From Actinomadura sp. 7K507 (GTDB lineage Bacteria > Actinomycetota > Actinomycetes > Streptosporangiales > Streptosporangiaceae): a DNA stretch of 45,486 nt. Position 1 is the first letter of the stretch. Each line of letters starts with the position of its first letter. The stretch lies in contig NZ_SMKK01000046.1 of assembly GCF_004348425.1 (NCBI RefSeq), forward strand, positions 1 through 45,486. The letters run 5' to 3'. This document shows, one piece after another, positions 9,126 through 15,985 of this stretch. The notes beneath the pieces were generated by a model. It was not told the origin of the DNA. It ran no database searches and saw only the letters and a list, made by a program, of their open reading frames with translations. The translations under genes were made by a program, and so were the position numbers.

Positions 9126-9577
9126 AGCCCCGTCACACCGGACCCGGCACCCCTGCAGTCCTGGAACGACCGTCCCGAGAGCAATCGAGACCGGTATGGA
9201 CGACGCCGGGCGAGGCGTACTTTCATGCCGCGGACGGGGTGTGGGTGGCCCTACGTCGAGCCAACCTGGGCGTATTGGACGGAGGGACGGCGTCGGTGGT
9301 GCCGCCAGGGCCGGTCGGCGGGTCTCGAACGCCATCTGGCAAACGACGAGCGAACACGCTCAGGCAGAGCCGGCACGCAATTGGGCGCGGCCCCTTTGTG
9401 AGGGCCGGCGTGCCGACGCACGTCGTCATGCCCGCCGCGTCCGGCATGTGAACGCCGACGCCGCCCGGCGCGCCGGGCGACGGGAAACAACTGGCCAACT
9501 GCCGCCAGCGTGATGCCCCCTGCCCGGACCGAGGCTTCGTGACTCGGCGGCCGCGAGATCGTGCCGCGGATCCGAGG
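9126..9577. other. non-coding gap with no supported gene
   Basis: About 450 bp between the dehydrogenase and the monooxygenase promoter. Short open frames on both strands have no recognisable domain or ribosome site. One GC-only palindrome (9462-9479) is present. It could be remnant DNA; I see nothing functional in it. Confidence 0.5.
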
Positions 9578-9606
9578 TTGCGTCTGCGCCGCTTTATTGT
9601 GATACT
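9578..9606 (+). promoter_or_regulatory. candidate promoter of the FAD monooxygenase
   Basis: TTGCGT (9578-9583) and GATACT (9601-9606) are 17 bp apart, the spacing of -35 and -10 boxes, though matches to the consensus hexamers are only partial. The -10 is also the left arm of the operator at 9601-9631, so a bound repressor would block polymerase. A like-spaced pair, TCGCGT (13982-13987) and GATACC (14005-14010), precedes operator copy C, which supports the reading. Confidence 0.45.
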
Positions 9607-9635
9607 CCAAGTATCTGAGACTCAAAGTCTCAGAT
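9601..9635. promoter_or_regulatory. TetR-type operator, copy A (double dyad)
   Basis: Two adjoining inverted repeats. Box 1 is GATACTCCAAGTATC (9601-9615), with 6-bp perfect arms around CCA. Box 2 has arms ATCTGAGACT (9613-9622) and AGTCTCAGAT (9626-9635) around CAA, ten perfect pairs. The core aligns without gaps to copies B (13342-13372) and C (14005-14035). It lies about 100 bp upstream of the FAD monooxygenase start and overlaps its candidate -10. Confidence 0.75.
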
Positions 9636-9733
9636 GAGACCCGAGCGTCCAGACCGGACTCGTCCACGCTGATGAGCGGGTGAGTCGCCAGACGTTGGCC
9701 AACGGGCGTCGCAAACCTTCCGAAGGGATCGCC

Positions 9734-11248
9734 ATGTCTGTTTCCGCAGATGCCGGTGTTGACAGTGAGGTGTTGGTCGTAGGGGCGGGGCCGACGGGTC
9801 TGCTGCTGGCGGGGGATCTGGCCATGGCGGGGCTGTCGGTACGGTTGATCGAGCGGCGCCGGGCCGAGATCAGCAATCTTTCGCGGGCCCTGGTGGTGCA
9901 TGCCCGTACGCTGGAGCAGTTCGATGCCCGGGGTATCGCCGACGAAGTCGTGGCCGGCGGGCATCGCGTCTCCGCGTTGCAGCTGTTCCAGCGGGTGCGG
10001 CTGGATCCGTCGCGGCTGCCGACGCGTTTCCCTTTCGTGCTGTTCACGCCGCAGTACGAGGTGGAGCGGGTGCTGGAGCGGCGGGCTCGTGAGGCCGGGG
10101 TGGTCTTCGTGCACGACACCCGGGTGGCGGATGTGGAGCAGGACGACTCGGGTGTGCGCGCTCATGTGACCACGGGGGAGGGGACGGGTGCGGGAGCGCC
10201 GTCCTCGTACCGTGGATTGTTCCTGGTCGGTACCGATGGGGTGCGCAGCTCCGTGCGGGAGTCCCTCGGTCTTCCGTTTCCGGGGACGACCCTGCTGAGT
10301 TCGCTGATCCTGGCCGATGTGCGTCTGGCGCGGTCACCCGAGCGGGCGTTCACGGTGAACGCCGTCTCGGACGGTTTCTGCCTGCTCACTGAGATGGGGC
10401 AGGGCTGGTACCGGATCACCGGATGGAGCCGCCGCCACCAACTTCCCGATGATGCTCCGCTGGACCTGGCCGAGGTCAAGGAACTGCTGCGAACCAACTT
10501 CGGCACCGACTACGGGCTGTCGGAGTGCCGGTGGAAGTCGCGTTTCCACAGTGATGAGCGCCAGGCTCCCGCCTACCGTGCCGGCCGGGTGTTCCTGGCC
10601 GGCGATGCCGCACACGTGCACTCTCCGGCCGGTGCCATGGGCATGAACACCGGGTTGCAGGATGCCGCCAACCTGAGCTGGAAGCTGGTGGCTGTCTTGC
10701 GTGACGGGGCCGATGACCGGCTGCTGGACACCTACGAGGGGGAACGGCACGCGGTCGGCAGAGTCGTACTGCGGATGAGCGGCATGCTCGTCCGGGTGGG
10801 CGTCCTGCGTGCAGGGCCGGCACGGCTTGCCCGCTCGGTGCTGGGCGCGGTGCTGACGCGCGTCCGTCCCGCCACCGACAGGGCCGCTTCCATGATCTCG
10901 GGGATCGGTTTCGCCTACCGTGCGGAACGCGGCTCCCACCGCCTGGCCGGAAAGCGCGCCCCCGATCTGGAACTGGCGGAGGGGCGCCTGTACGAACTGC
11001 TCCGCGGCGGCAAATTCGTCCTGGTCACGCCTGATGGCGGCCTGCCGGACACACTCGCGGTTCCCGCGGGTGTCACCCGCGCACGCTGGAGCCGCGACCC
11101 GGAGTCCACCATCGACCGGCGGGCCGCCATCGACAGGCGCACCACCGTCCTGGTCCGCCCCGATGGATACATCGCCTGGGCCACCGGCAAACCCGACACC
11201 GATGCGCTGCGCACCGCCCTGATCGCCTGGACCGGAAGCAGCGCCTAG
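9734..11248 (+). CDS. FAD-dependent class A aromatic monooxygenase (PheA/TfdB, rifampicin-monooxygenase-like)
   Basis: NAD(P)H- and FAD-dependent hydroxylase of 504 residues. Visible motifs are the Rossmann loop VVGAGPTGLLLAG with acidic end LIERR near the N-terminus, VGTDGVRSSVRE (DG motif, mid-protein), and GRVFLAGDAAHVHSPAGAMG (GD motif binding FAD ribityl). The C-terminal 110 residues resemble the thioredoxin-like tail of phenol and antibiotic hydroxylases. ATG 9734 follows AAGGG at about 9724-9728. Relatives hydroxylate phenols, tetracycline or rifamycins. With the linked TetR and acetyltransferase sharing an operator, detoxification of an aromatic compound or drug is plausible. A tailoring role for the NRPS/PKS product 4 kb downstream is the alternative. 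Confidence 0.88.
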   Translation: MSVSADAGVDSEVLVVGAGPTGLLLAGDLAMAGLSVRLIERRRAEISNLSRALVVHARTLEQFDARGIADEVVAGGHRVSALQLFQRVRLDPSRLPTRFPFVLFTPQYEVERVLERRAREAGVVFVHDTRVADVEQDDSGVRAHVTTGEGTGAGAPSSYRGLFLVGTDGVRSSVRESLGLPFPGTTLLSSLILADVRLARSPERAFTVNAVSDGFCLLTEMGQGWYRITGWSRRHQLPDDAPLDLAEVKELLRTNFGTDYGLSECRWKSRFHSDERQAPAYRAGRVFLAGDAAHVHSPAGAMGMNTGLQDAANLSWKLVAVLRDGADDRLLDTYEGERHAVGRVVLRMSGMLVRVGVLRAGPARLARSVLGAVLTRVRPATDRAASMISGIGFAYRAERGSHRLAGKRAPDLELAEGRLYELLRGGKFVLVTPDGGLPDTLAVPAGVTRARWSRDPESTIDRRAAIDRRTTVLVRPDGYIAWATGKPDTDALRTALIAWTGSSA

Positions 11249-11326
11249 GACGACGCACCTGTCCCGGCCGACCTCGGCCCTGCTCAGCACGCATTGGTCC
11301 CGCATAGACGAAGGAGAGGTAAAGAG

Positions 11327-11944
11327 ATGAGTGCGGAGACGGCGGTTGCCGCGAGACAGAGTAAGCGGCTTTCGTTGGACAAGCGCGCGCTGACCCGGCG
11401 GAGCGGTCTGTCGTTGCCGGCGGCGTTGCCGTTGGGTTCCTGGGTGGACATCGGGCGGCAGATCGCTGTGATCGCGGATGCCTCGGCGTGGTGGCTGGGG
11501 GATTGGCTGCTGTACGGGCAGGAGTGCTATCCGGATCGGTACCAGCGCGCCATCGATCAGACCGGGCTGTCGTATCAGACGTTGCGGAACTACGCGTGGA
11601 TCGCGCGGCGGTTCGCGGTGTCGCGGCGGCGGGACGCCCTGAGCATGCAGCACCATGCCGTGGTCGCGGCGTTGAGCGATGAGGAGCAGGAGGTCTGGCT
11701 GGATCGCGCCGAGCGTGAGGGGTGGCCGGTGAGCCGGTTGAAGAGCGGGGTGCGTGCCGCTCGCTCGCGTGCGGCGCCGGTGAGTGATCCCGTCGTCGTC
11801 TTGAAGATGCCGGTCGATCCGGGGTGCCGGCGACGCTGGGAGCAGGCTGCCGAGCAGGCCGGAACCGATCTGGCGTTGTGGGCCTCGCAGATTCTCGACC
11901 AGGCCGCGCTGCGCGTCCTCCAGCCGCCGCCTGACCCGGGTTGA
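11327..11944 (+). CDS. LmbU family transcriptional regulator
   Basis: A 205-residue protein matching the LmbU family, named for the activator in the lincomycin cluster. The diagnostic core runs from about residue 33 to 140: LPLGSWVDIGRQIAVIADAS, AWWLGDWLLYGQ, YPDRYQRAI, YQTLRNYAWIARRF and SRRRDALSMQHHAVVAAL. ATG 11327 is chosen from the strong upstream GGAGAGG (about 11313-11319). The family is mostly found in or beside secondary-metabolite clusters, where it activates them. This copy lies 3.7 kb before the NRPS/PKS operons and is the best candidate for a pathway-specific activator, but it could instead control the neighbouring monooxygenase. Its codon use is less GC-extreme than the synthetase genes. 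Confidence 0.85.
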   Translation: MSAETAVAARQSKRLSLDKRALTRRSGLSLPAALPLGSWVDIGRQIAVIADASAWWLGDWLLYGQECYPDRYQRAIDQTGLSYQTLRNYAWIARRFAVSRRRDALSMQHHAVVAALSDEEQEVWLDRAEREGWPVSRLKSGVRAARSRAAPVSDPVVVLKMPVDPGCRRRWEQAAEQAGTDLALWASQILDQAALRVLQPPPDPG

Positions 11945-11962
11945 ACCTGCGAGAGACCGGCC

Positions 11963-12560
11963 GTGCGGGCGAAAGCGGCGCGCAGGGAGCAGACCGCCAC
12001 CCTCGGCGAGTCCGGTGCGGGTCTGTCGCCGTGGCCGAACGCGTCACGCGCGCTGGACGCGCTCGGCGTGGGCGAGGTGGCCCGCACCGCCGGAGCCTCG
12101 GCTGTCTCACGGGGCGGGCTGCGCCGTCCGTCCGGGCGGTGGCTGCGGCACCCGCGTCCGGACGACATCGCGGTGCTGATGGTGCATCGCGCCGACCTGT
12201 ACCGGACGCTGCTCGACGCGCTGCCGGCGGGCCGGGTGCGCACCGGCGCTCTGGTCATTCGGCATCGAGGAGACCGCGCACGGCGTCACCGTGACGTACC
12301 GCACCGGCGACGGCGTCCAGCGGACGGACGCCGAAGTGGTCGTCGCCGCCGATGGTGTGCACTCCGCGATCCGGCGGCAGTTGTGGCCCGGGAGAATGGG
12401 GCCGCGCTTCGACGGCCGCTCCGCCTGGCGCGGGGTCACCGAAGGTGTCCTCGCACCGGGGGAGGAGGGCATCACCTTGGAGCGCGAGCAGCAGTTCGGG
12501 CTGCTGCCGCTGCCCCACGGCCGCCTCTACTGGTGCTCGCCCTGGGGCTGCCACGGCGCC
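11963..12560 (+). pseudogene. decayed FAD-dependent monooxygenase
   Basis: Two consecutive reading frames encode adjacent parts of one flavin monooxygenase. Frame one (11963 to about 12255) gives GAGLSPWPNASRALDALGVG and GGLRRPSGRWL. Frame two (about 12258-12560) gives FGIEETAHGVTVTYRTGDG, EVVVAADGVHSAIRRQLWPG and LLPLPHGRLYWC. A frameshift near 12250-12258 separates them. The N-terminal GxGxxG nucleotide-binding segment is missing, and so is the GD motif and the whole C-terminal third. No usable start or ribosome site is seen. It is a remnant unrelated in detail to the intact monooxygenase at 9734. Confidence 0.75.
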
Positions 12561-12564
12561 GGAT

Positions 12565-12751
12565 CCGGTCCTACGTCGGGGCGATCGTGCTGGAGTCCTG
12601 CCTCGGCTTCGCCGCCGCCGGCTACTTCCTCGTCACGCTGCCGCGACCGCACTGGTCCGCGATCATCCATGTGTTCGTTCTGGGGAGTGCGCTCCTCACG
12701 GTGTTCTTGCTTCTGTCGGCGCCGGCGCGGACCTTCTTCCACAGGGGCTGA
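12565..12751 (+). other. fragment encoding two hydrophobic helices (membrane-protein remnant?)
   Basis: In the first frame of the broken monooxygenase, after its homology ends, about 60 codons encode two hydrophobic stretches (YVGAIVLESCLGFAAAGYFL and VFVLGSALLTVFLLLSA), then stop at 12751. It has no start of its own and no homologue I recognise. It may be the 3' end of a lost membrane-protein gene joined to the monooxygenase remnant by deletion. Confidence 0.35.
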
Positions 12752-13341
12752 CCGGAGCCGCGGACCCGCGGCGGGGCCTGCGGCTCCGGCCGCGGTGCGG
12801 CCGGGCAGATCGGCGAGCGGTGGCGCCGCTTCCTGCGGGGGTTCGAGCCGTCCGAGTCGGGTCCGGTGGGCGGCCAGTGCGGGTGCGTCCGGTGAAGCCG
12901 AGGCCGGAACGCGAAGGAATTCACCGGCGAGGCCCATCATTCGAGTCTGAATCGACCAGCATCGATGATCTATGCCATGGGTCGAATGGTAGGGATCCCC
13001 GCAATTCAGAAGCGAAAGTGCGGCGTCCCCGGCATGTTGCTGTTTCCTCCGGAATATCGCGTCGATGGGGCAACGCCGCGCTCGTCGTCGCCTGCGGCGA
13101 TCTGCCGCCGCTCGTAGAACTCCCGGTTGTCGGGCACATAGGACTGGGTGACGGCGCCGTCGGCTTCGGGGTGTACAGGGCTTCCAGACCGGAATCGCCG
13201 TTCATGCGGCGGCCGGTGCGGAATCGATCGTCGAACCCGTCCGGACCCGGGCGGCGATGGCGCCCACATGCGCGCTCTACGTGGCCGGTGATCGAACTTC
13301 TGCGAACCCGATGACGGGTACTCTCGGGTCGAACCTATTCT
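12752..13341. other. non-coding, lower-GC gap
   Basis: About 590 bp with no supported gene. Base composition from roughly 12940 to 13120 is visibly lower in GC than the flanks, and short frames on both strands lack domains and ribosome sites. Probably degraded or imported DNA before the TetR promoter. Confidence 0.5.
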
Positions 13342-13372
13342 GAGACTGGCAATCTAAGATACTTGGACTATC
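13342..13372. promoter_or_regulatory. TetR-type operator, copy B, overlapping the tetR start region
   Basis: Inverted relative to copies A and C. On the plus strand it reads GAGACTGGCAATC, TAA, then GATACTTGGACTATC. The last base is 3 nt before the TetR ATG at 13376. Candidate -10 hexamers (TAAGAT 13355-13360, GATACT 13358-13363) lie within it. There is no Shine-Dalgarno sequence before the ATG, so the mRNA is probably nearly leaderless and the operator would give tight autorepression. Confidence 0.72.
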
Positions 13373-13375
13373 AGT

Positions 13376-13939
13376 ATGACGCCCCGTGGACGCAAACCCG
13401 ATCCCGACCTCGACGCACGCATCGAACAGGCTGCGGTGAGCCTGCTGGCCAGCAAGGGGACCTCGTTCACCATGGACGAGGTGGCAAGCGCCGCCGACGT
13501 GGGCAGGGCCAGCGTCTTTCGCCGCTACGCCACCAAACGCGACCTGTTCCTCGGCGCGCTCACCGTGGCCATGGATGCCCAGGTCCCGTTGGCCCCGGAT
13601 ACCGGGTCTCTCGAAGGCGACATGCTCGTGATCGTCACCGAGACGCTCGCCGTCTGGAACTCGCCCGAACTCGCCGAACAGACCCGGCAGATCTTCGGGG
13701 AGGCGGGACGGGACCACGCTGTCGCCGAGATCATCCGCACCGCCATGCGCGACCGGACGGCACGCGGCGGCGCGATCTTCGACCGTGCCGTCGCAAGAGG
13801 CGAGCTGGCCCCCGACGCCGACCTGATGCTCTTCAGCGACCTGCTCGTCGGCCTCACCATCTACCGCGGCCTCCTCGACATCCCGCAACCGGACCCGGCG
13901 AAAGTGCTCCGAGCACTCCTGCACGGCTTCCTCCGATGA
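13376..13939 (+). CDS. TetR/AcrR family repressor, probable owner of the three operators
   Basis: A 187-residue TetR protein. The HTH is at about residues 30-60 (FTMDEVASAADVGRASVFRRYATKR, split by the turn at SAADVG). The C-terminal helical domain is of the TetR_C type with TIYRGLLDIPQPDP near the end. Start ATG 13376 lies directly after operator copy B with no ribosome site, consistent with a leaderless transcript. Copy C follows its stop by 66 bp, and copy A lies 3.7 kb upstream before the FAD monooxygenase. It most likely represses itself, the monooxygenase and the downstream acetyltransferase until an inducer binds (inference from operator positions). Confidence 0.87.
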   Translation: MTPRGRKPDPDLDARIEQAAVSLLASKGTSFTMDEVASAADVGRASVFRRYATKRDLFLGALTVAMDAQVPLAPDTGSLEGDMLVIVTETLAVWNSPELAEQTRQIFGEAGRDHAVAEIIRTAMRDRTARGGAIFDRAVARGELAPDADLMLFSDLLVGLTIYRGLLDIPQPDPAKVLRALLHGFLR

Positions 13940-14004
13940 GCGCCCAACAAGGCTCCTCGTCGGCGGTGTGAGGGTCCGGGGTCGCGTTTCCGAAGCGGCG
14001 TCGT

Positions 14005-14035
14005 GATACCGCAGGTATCAGGGATTGCCAGTCTC
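14005..14035. promoter_or_regulatory. TetR-type operator, copy C
   Basis: Reads GATACCGCAGGTATC, AGG, GATTGCCAGTCTC. Box 1 extends to a perfect 7-bp dyad (TGATACC and GGTATCA around GCA). Box 2 is base-for-base identical to that of copy B. A promoter-like TCGCGT-N17-GATACC overlaps it, pointing towards the acetyltransferase gene at 14222. Confidence 0.7.
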
Positions 14036-14066
14036 GAAATCGTGGCGACCGGGCGGGCGAGCGGGC

Positions 14067-14102
14067 GGAGTAACCTGTATTTGACGCGGTAGGGGTTACT
14101 CC
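14067..14102. repeat. perfect 9-bp inverted repeat with 18-bp spacer
   Basis: GGAGTAACC (14067-14075) and GGTTACTCC (14094-14102) are exact reverse complements. It lies between operator C and the acetyltransferase start, so would fall in that gene's leader. It may be a second regulator's site or an mRNA hairpin. TTGACG at 14081-14086 inside the spacer resembles a -35 box, but no matching -10 is clear. Confidence 0.5.
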
Positions 14103-14221
14103 ATGCGATGCCGGCGCTCAGGTCGCCTGGCAAGGGGAGGGGCGCGGTCACCGCATGGACGAGCCATCACCAGGGGAGGGTGACCGCGCATCTCGGCCCT
14201 GCCGGATTGGACGGTGCAGCG

Positions 14222-14827
14222 ATGAACAAGACCAGCGAACGATCGGCGTCCGGCTCCCTCGCCGTCAGAGAACTCACCGAAAAGACCTGGAGCGACTTCG
14301 AGGCGGTCCTCGGGACCAACGGGGGCGCCCGCGGGTGCTGGTGCATGCACTGGCGGCTCTCCATCGCGGAGTGGATGGAAGGAAAGGGCGAGGGGAACAA
14401 GCAGGCGATGAGGGACCTCGCCCAGGGCGATCCGGCTCCCGGCGTGGTCGTCTATCAGGACGATGCGCCGGTGGCATGGTGCGCACTCGGGCCACGCGCC
14501 TCGTTCCCGAGACTGGAGCGCTCGCCGATGCTCGCGAACCTCGATGACAAGCCGGTCTGCGCGATCACGTGCGTCTTCGTCCCGAGGAAGCACCGTGGTT
14601 CCGGGCTGCTTCCGGGCATTCTCGAAGCCGTCTGTGAATATGCCGCGTCCTCCGGTTACACGACCGCCGAGGGCTATCCGGTCGAGCCCGGCCCTGGAAA
14701 GCGCGCGGGCCCGGATACGGCGATGACCGGAATAGCGAGCGGCTTCCTCGATGCCGGATTCTCCGAGGTGGCCCGCCCGCGTAAGGATCGGCCGATCATG
14801 CGGCGGACGCTTCGCAAGGCCGGATGA
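14222..14827 (+). CDS. GNAT family N-acetyltransferase
   Basis: A 201-residue GNAT-fold protein expected to use acetyl-CoA on a small molecule or peptide amine. The coenzyme-binding motif is VPRKHRGSGLLPGILEAVC (R-x-x-G-x-G/A form), preceded by strand ITCVFV. The N-terminal segment GARGCWCMHWRLS occurs in a subgroup of uncharacterised GNATs. ATG 14222 is chosen because the recognisable domain begins about 15 residues later; an ATG at 14108 would add 38 residues that look non-conserved, and neither has a good ribosome site. It lies under operator copy C, so it is probably co-induced with the FAD monooxygenase. It converges on the CGNR gene with 23 bp between. Confidence 0.78.
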   Translation: MNKTSERSASGSLAVRELTEKTWSDFEAVLGTNGGARGCWCMHWRLSIAEWMEGKGEGNKQAMRDLAQGDPAPGVVVYQDDAPVAWCALGPRASFPRLERSPMLANLDDKPVCAITCVFVPRKHRGSGLLPGILEAVCEYAASSGYTTAEGYPVEPGPGKRAGPDTAMTGIASGFLDAGFSEVARPRKDRPIMRRTLRKAG

Positions 14828-14850
14828 CGTGAAGCGGAGCGGGCGGTAGA

Positions 14851-15453
14851 TCAGCGTCGCGTTCGAGTCCGGCGGTGCCGGCTCGCCTTCTCGCGATTCC
14901 CGCAGGTACTCATACTGCACCAGCGGCGACGCCCACCGCGCGAGGAATCCAAGAACAACCAGCCGCACCTGCCGCATTCCCTGATCCGGTCCGGCGGAAG
15001 GGTGTAGAGCGCATGAACCGCCAGCAGTGCCAGGACCGCGGGAATGGCTGCCGGAGCCGTCCAGTCCGCGGTGAAGTGGTCGAGCGGAGAATCGGGCCGC
15101 TGAACGTACCCGGCCCGTACGCCCGTCCCCGCACGTTCGAGAAGTGCGCCGAAGGCCTCGGCCGGGACCGCCGAATCGCGTGCGACCGCGCTGAACACGG
15201 CCCACGCCTGCTCGCGAACGGCCTGAACCTCTGCCACGAGGCCGTCCGCCTCCGCGAGAGGCGGAACCCGATCGAAGAGGCCCGCGGACGCGCACCACGT
15301 CAGGACGTCCGAGGGCGTCTCCAGCAGCTCGCCGTCCTCCGTCGGGTGCGCCCGGTCGAAGACGGCGTTCGTGAGGTCCAGGACCGGGTGGCCGCCGATG
15401 AACTGGGCGTCCTGCCAGGGCGGCCGGGCCTTGGCAGGAGTGGACGTAACCAT
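14851..15453 (-). CDS. CGNR zinc-finger transcriptional regulator with ABATE domain
   Basis: A 200-residue regulator. The N-terminal ABATE (stress/ligand-sensing) domain spans about residues 17-150 (FIGGHPVLDLTNAV at its start). The C-terminal CGNR zinc finger has CGRCGWLFLDSS and RRRWCSMSTCGNREKASRHR, giving the C-x2-C and C-x4-C ligands and the name motif CGNR. An Arg-rich tail follows. ATG 15453 has no ribosome site; a TATAAC -10 ends 9 nt before it, so the transcript is probably leaderless. The gene is divergent from the biosynthetic operon starting at 15642, so it may regulate that operon, though family members often control their own neighbour or themselves. Confidence 0.88.
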   Translation of the reverse strand: MVTSTPAKARPPWQDAQFIGGHPVLDLTNAVFDRAHPTEDGELLETPSDVLTWCASAGLFDRVPPLAEADGLVAEVQAVREQAWAVFSAVARDSAVPAEAFGALLERAGTGVRAGYVQRPDSPLDHFTADWTAPAAIPAVLALLAVHALYTLPPDRIRECGRCGWLFLDSSRGGRRRWCSMSTCGNREKASRHRRTRTRR

Positions 15454-15454
15454 T

Positions 15455-15475
15455 GAAACGATGTTATACGGTTTC
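15455..15475 (-). promoter_or_regulatory. promoter and dyad operator of the CGNR gene
   Basis: On the minus strand GAAAC and GTTTC arms flank an 11-bp centre containing TATAAC (15463-15468), a good -10 element. Transcription would begin within a few bases of the ATG at 15453. The dyad around the -10 suggests repression, possibly by the CGNR protein itself. Confidence 0.45.
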
Positions 15476-15641
15476 CTGGTCCGCCGCCCCTCCTCGGCGC
15501 CGTTCGTGCCCGCAATGCTCGTGGCGATCAGCCTCGTGTGCGGAGGCCCGGTGACATGGAGCTGTTACCGCGGATGGACTCCCGGAAAAGATCTTCTGGT
15601 CGGTACCGTTGGGTGCGTCGGAACCGCGAAGGAGATCCGGG

Positions 15642-15974
15642 ATGCCTGAAGTGAGCGGCCAGGCCGCCGTGATCTCCCAGATGGTCGCCGAGGCGCTGGG
15701 GCGTCCCGCCCTGCCGGAGGAGAACTTCTTCGAGGCGGGGATGGACTCGCTCGCCCTGGTGGAGATGCACGAGCGGATCACCGAGCGGCTGGGCCTGGAG
15801 TTCCCGATCACCGAGCTGTTCGCCAACCCCAATCTGGCGGCGCTGCTCGGGTTCGTGGGCGCCGCGGGGCGGCCGCCGGACGCCCCGCGGCGCGGCGACA
15901 CGGCGGCGCGGCGCAGGCGGTCGGCGTCGTCGCGCCAGGCGCGGTCGCGGAGCCGGCGCGGGGACGCACGCTGA
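15642..15974 (+). CDS. free-standing acyl/peptidyl carrier protein
   Basis: A 110-residue carrier protein. The phosphopantetheine site is Ser36 in FFEAGMDSLALVEMHERI, with a normal helix II after it and ITELFANPNLAALLGF as the third helix region. A basic, low-complexity C-terminal tail of about 30 residues (RRRR, RQARSRSRR) is not part of the carrier fold and may dock to a partner or bind nothing. ATG 15642 follows AAGGAG at 15629-15634. The gene is 11 bp upstream of the KS-AT-C-A-PCP protein, so the two are probably made together. The DSL motif is more ACP-like than the GGHS of the NRPS carriers. It may deliver a starter acyl group made elsewhere (inference). Confidence 0.85.
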   Translation: MPEVSGQAAVISQMVAEALGRPALPEENFFEAGMDSLALVEMHERITERLGLEFPITELFANPNLAALLGFVGAAGRPPDAPRRGDTAARRRRSASSRQARSRSRRGDAR

Positions 15975-15985
15975 AGGCGGGGAGC

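Noticed and set aside
9462..9479. 18-bp perfect palindrome of C and G only.
   Set aside because: In DNA this GC-rich, such palindromes arise by chance; no gene or second copy supports it.
12921..13269. Small genes on the minus strand or plus strand in the lower-GC gap.
   Set aside because: No ribosome site, no recognisable domain, and competing frames on both strands.
15550..15569. GGTGAC...GTTACC imperfect dyad before the ACP gene.
   Set aside because: One arm mismatch, short arms and no second copy; it could be an operator but support is too weak to list.
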